This document shows, one piece after another, positions 4,502 through 5,498 of a stretch of DNA of 5,498 bases. Under the pieces are notes generated by a model, which worked only from the letters and a program-made list of their open reading frames with translations, was not told the DNA's origin and did not search any database. Both the position numbers and the translations under genes were made by a program. Positions within the stretch are counted from its first letter, which is position 1. Every line of letters starts with the position of its first letter. The DNA is from CAZAQB01 sp964487155. GTDB lineage: Bacteria > Pseudomonadota > Gammaproteobacteria > Nitrococcales > Nitrococcaceae. The DNA lies in the NCBI GenBank assembly GCA_964487155.1, contig CAZAQB010000200.1:1-5498 (forward strand), written 5' to 3'.

Positions 4502-5498
4502 AGCCTTCGCTATCCCCAGGCCGGTGGCGGCGCAGCCAGTCCAGCAGCCCGGGGGTTTCGGCATACTCGATGCCCATGCGCAGGGCGTAGATCCAGCCCT
4601 GCTGGGCGAGTTTCTCGCGCTCGAGATTCTCGAAGTCGACATCCTCGAACGGATTGTCGGGTAGGTCATTTTCCGAGAGCAGCTCGTCCAGCACATCGGG
4701 AAAGGCCGCGGCAGCTTCGGCCAGGGCGGTGGCAGCCTGGTCGCAGCGGTCAAGTCGGTACAGGGCCAGCACCCGGCCGTAGGCCAGGGCCGGCGAGTCC
4801 TCCCGGGGGAAGCGCTCGGTCAACTCGAGGGCCTCGCCCGGCCGGTCCAGACGCAGCAGCGTCTCCGCCAGTTGCCCGGCGTGCTTCACGGCCTTCTCTG
4901 GGTCCACCTCCAGCAGCCGCCGCAGCACGGCGACGGCCTCCTCGGGTTCAACCCCCTGCGCCTCGTCGGACCCGGCCCGGGCGTGGTCCGCCAGGGCATC
5001 CAGGATGACCCGGTTCGACAGCCCTACCCGGGGCAGCACGTGCCCCTCGGGCAGGCGCGCCAGCACGTCCAGGGCGATGTCCCGCACGCGTTCCAGCAGG
5101 GGCGCCACCACCTCGTCGACGCTATCGGCGAACGCCACGGATTCCGGGTCGAGCTGATCCTCGATGATGAGGGCAAAGGCTTCCAAGACCACGGGGCTGT
5201 CCAGGGCGGCCGGATGCTGTTCCAGCCAGTCCGCCAGGGCGTCGGGGTCGAAATCCAGCTCAGTGTCGAGCCACGCAAGCCAGCGGGTCTCGGCTGCCTC
5301 CACCGCATCGTCCGCCGGCTTCACCGCCAGCCCGGGCGGGCCTCGCCGGGGCCCGCTCTCCAGGGCCGGACCCGGCTCCTGCACCAGCAGCCGGGGCAGC
5401 GGCTCGGCACAGCCGCTGGCCACCAGGGCCTGCAGCCGCCTGAGCCCCTCCGGCAGCTCGTCGAAATGGTCCGGGTGGGCCTGCTCGGGATCGGCCTC
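4500..5498 (-). CDS. TPR-like protein of unknown function (5' end beyond window)
   Basis: The reading frame is open from the right edge to TAG at 4502-4500, giving 332 visible residues. A GTG at 5423 is a possible start, but the 25 codons upstream of it are open and look coding, so the real start is probably outside the window. The protein is acidic, helical and rich in Ala, Leu, Asp and Glu, with no signal peptide or membrane segment in view. Visible residues of about 185-270 have TPR-like helix pairs (EEAVAVLRRLLEVDPEKA, then AETLLRLDRPGEALELTERF, then ALAYGRVLALYRLDRCDQAA). The C-terminus ends with AETPGLLDWLRRH, resembling the ATPGALEWL ending that I recall from ST7-like TPR proteins. Such proteins are protein-interaction scaffolds; no enzyme motif is visible. 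It is codirectional with ugd but separated by about 558 bases of repeats, so operon membership is doubtful. Confidence 0.7.
   Translation of the reverse strand, partial: EADPEQAHPDHFDELPEGLRRLQALVASGCAEPLPRLLVQEPGPALESGPRRGPPGLAVKPADDAVEAAETRWLAWLDTELDFDPDALADWLEQHPAALDSPVVLEAFALIIEDQLDPESVAFADSVDEVVAPLLERVRDIALDVLARLPEGHVLPRVGLSNRVILDALADHARAGSDEAQGVEPEEAVAVLRRLLEVDPEKAVKHAGQLAETLLRLDRPGEALELTERFPREDSPALAYGRVLALYRLDRCDQAATALAEAAAAFPDVLDELLSENDLPDNPFEDVDFENLEREKLAQQGWIYALRMGIEYAETPGLLDWLRRHRPGDSEG

Noticed and set aside
4058..4753. Minus-strand 231-codon frame and overlapping plus-strand frames through the 170-bp repeats
   Set aside because: They overlap the TPR-like gene in another frame and translate the repeats twice (RRPPRFFATWVYGG and similar). 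The internal duplication comes from the DNA repeat and not from a protein domain.

Overview
The window looks like chromosomal DNA of a GC-rich proteobacterium, most likely a gammaproteobacterium. The reasons are the miaB-ybeZ(phoH) gene order, an E. coli-like YbeZ (LEPADN near the N-terminus, VGPAGTGKTYLA, RTLNSAFIILDEAQNTT), strong G/C preference at third codon positions, and a REP-like palindrome between genes. A closer placement (for example among the purple-sulfur-bacterium relatives) is a guess. All supported genes lie on the minus strand, so biological order runs from high to low coordinates.

Layout from right to left: (1) 5498-4500, the 3' part of a TPR-like protein whose start is beyond the right edge. 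(2) 4501-3943, a 558-base non-coding stretch holding two nearly identical 170-bp palindromic repeats (4075-4244 and 4332-4501) around a REP-like hairpin (4280-4305), followed by a short spacer ahead of ugd. (3) 3942-2608, a complete UDP-glucose 6-dehydrogenase (ugd). (4) 2607-2253, a non-coding stretch filled mostly by a 230-bp imperfect inverted repeat with 10-bp periodic arms (2361-2590), then a candidate promoter for miaB. (5) 2252-1270, miaB, cut by an assembly gap. (6) 1269-1170, exactly 100 Ns. (7) 1167-181, ybeZ (PhoH-like ATPase). (8) 180-95, a hairpin and a TCCTCAG heptamer array. (9) 94-1, an apparent gene start running off the left edge, possibly a frameshifted lipoprotein.

MiaB methylthiolates tRNA A37. 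YbeZ is an ATPase/helicase-like partner of the RNase YbeY in rRNA maturation, so the left half is an RNA-modification/RNA-maturation operon. ybeY, the usual next gene, does not start within the visible 180 bases. Ugd makes UDP-glucuronate for polysaccharide or lipid A modification and has no visible functional partner here.

I see no new multi-gene system. The unusual content is in the spacers: every readable intergenic region carries a different kind of repeat. The most interesting is the duplicated 170-bp element, whose few copy-to-copy differences fall almost entirely in bases that determine its secondary structure.
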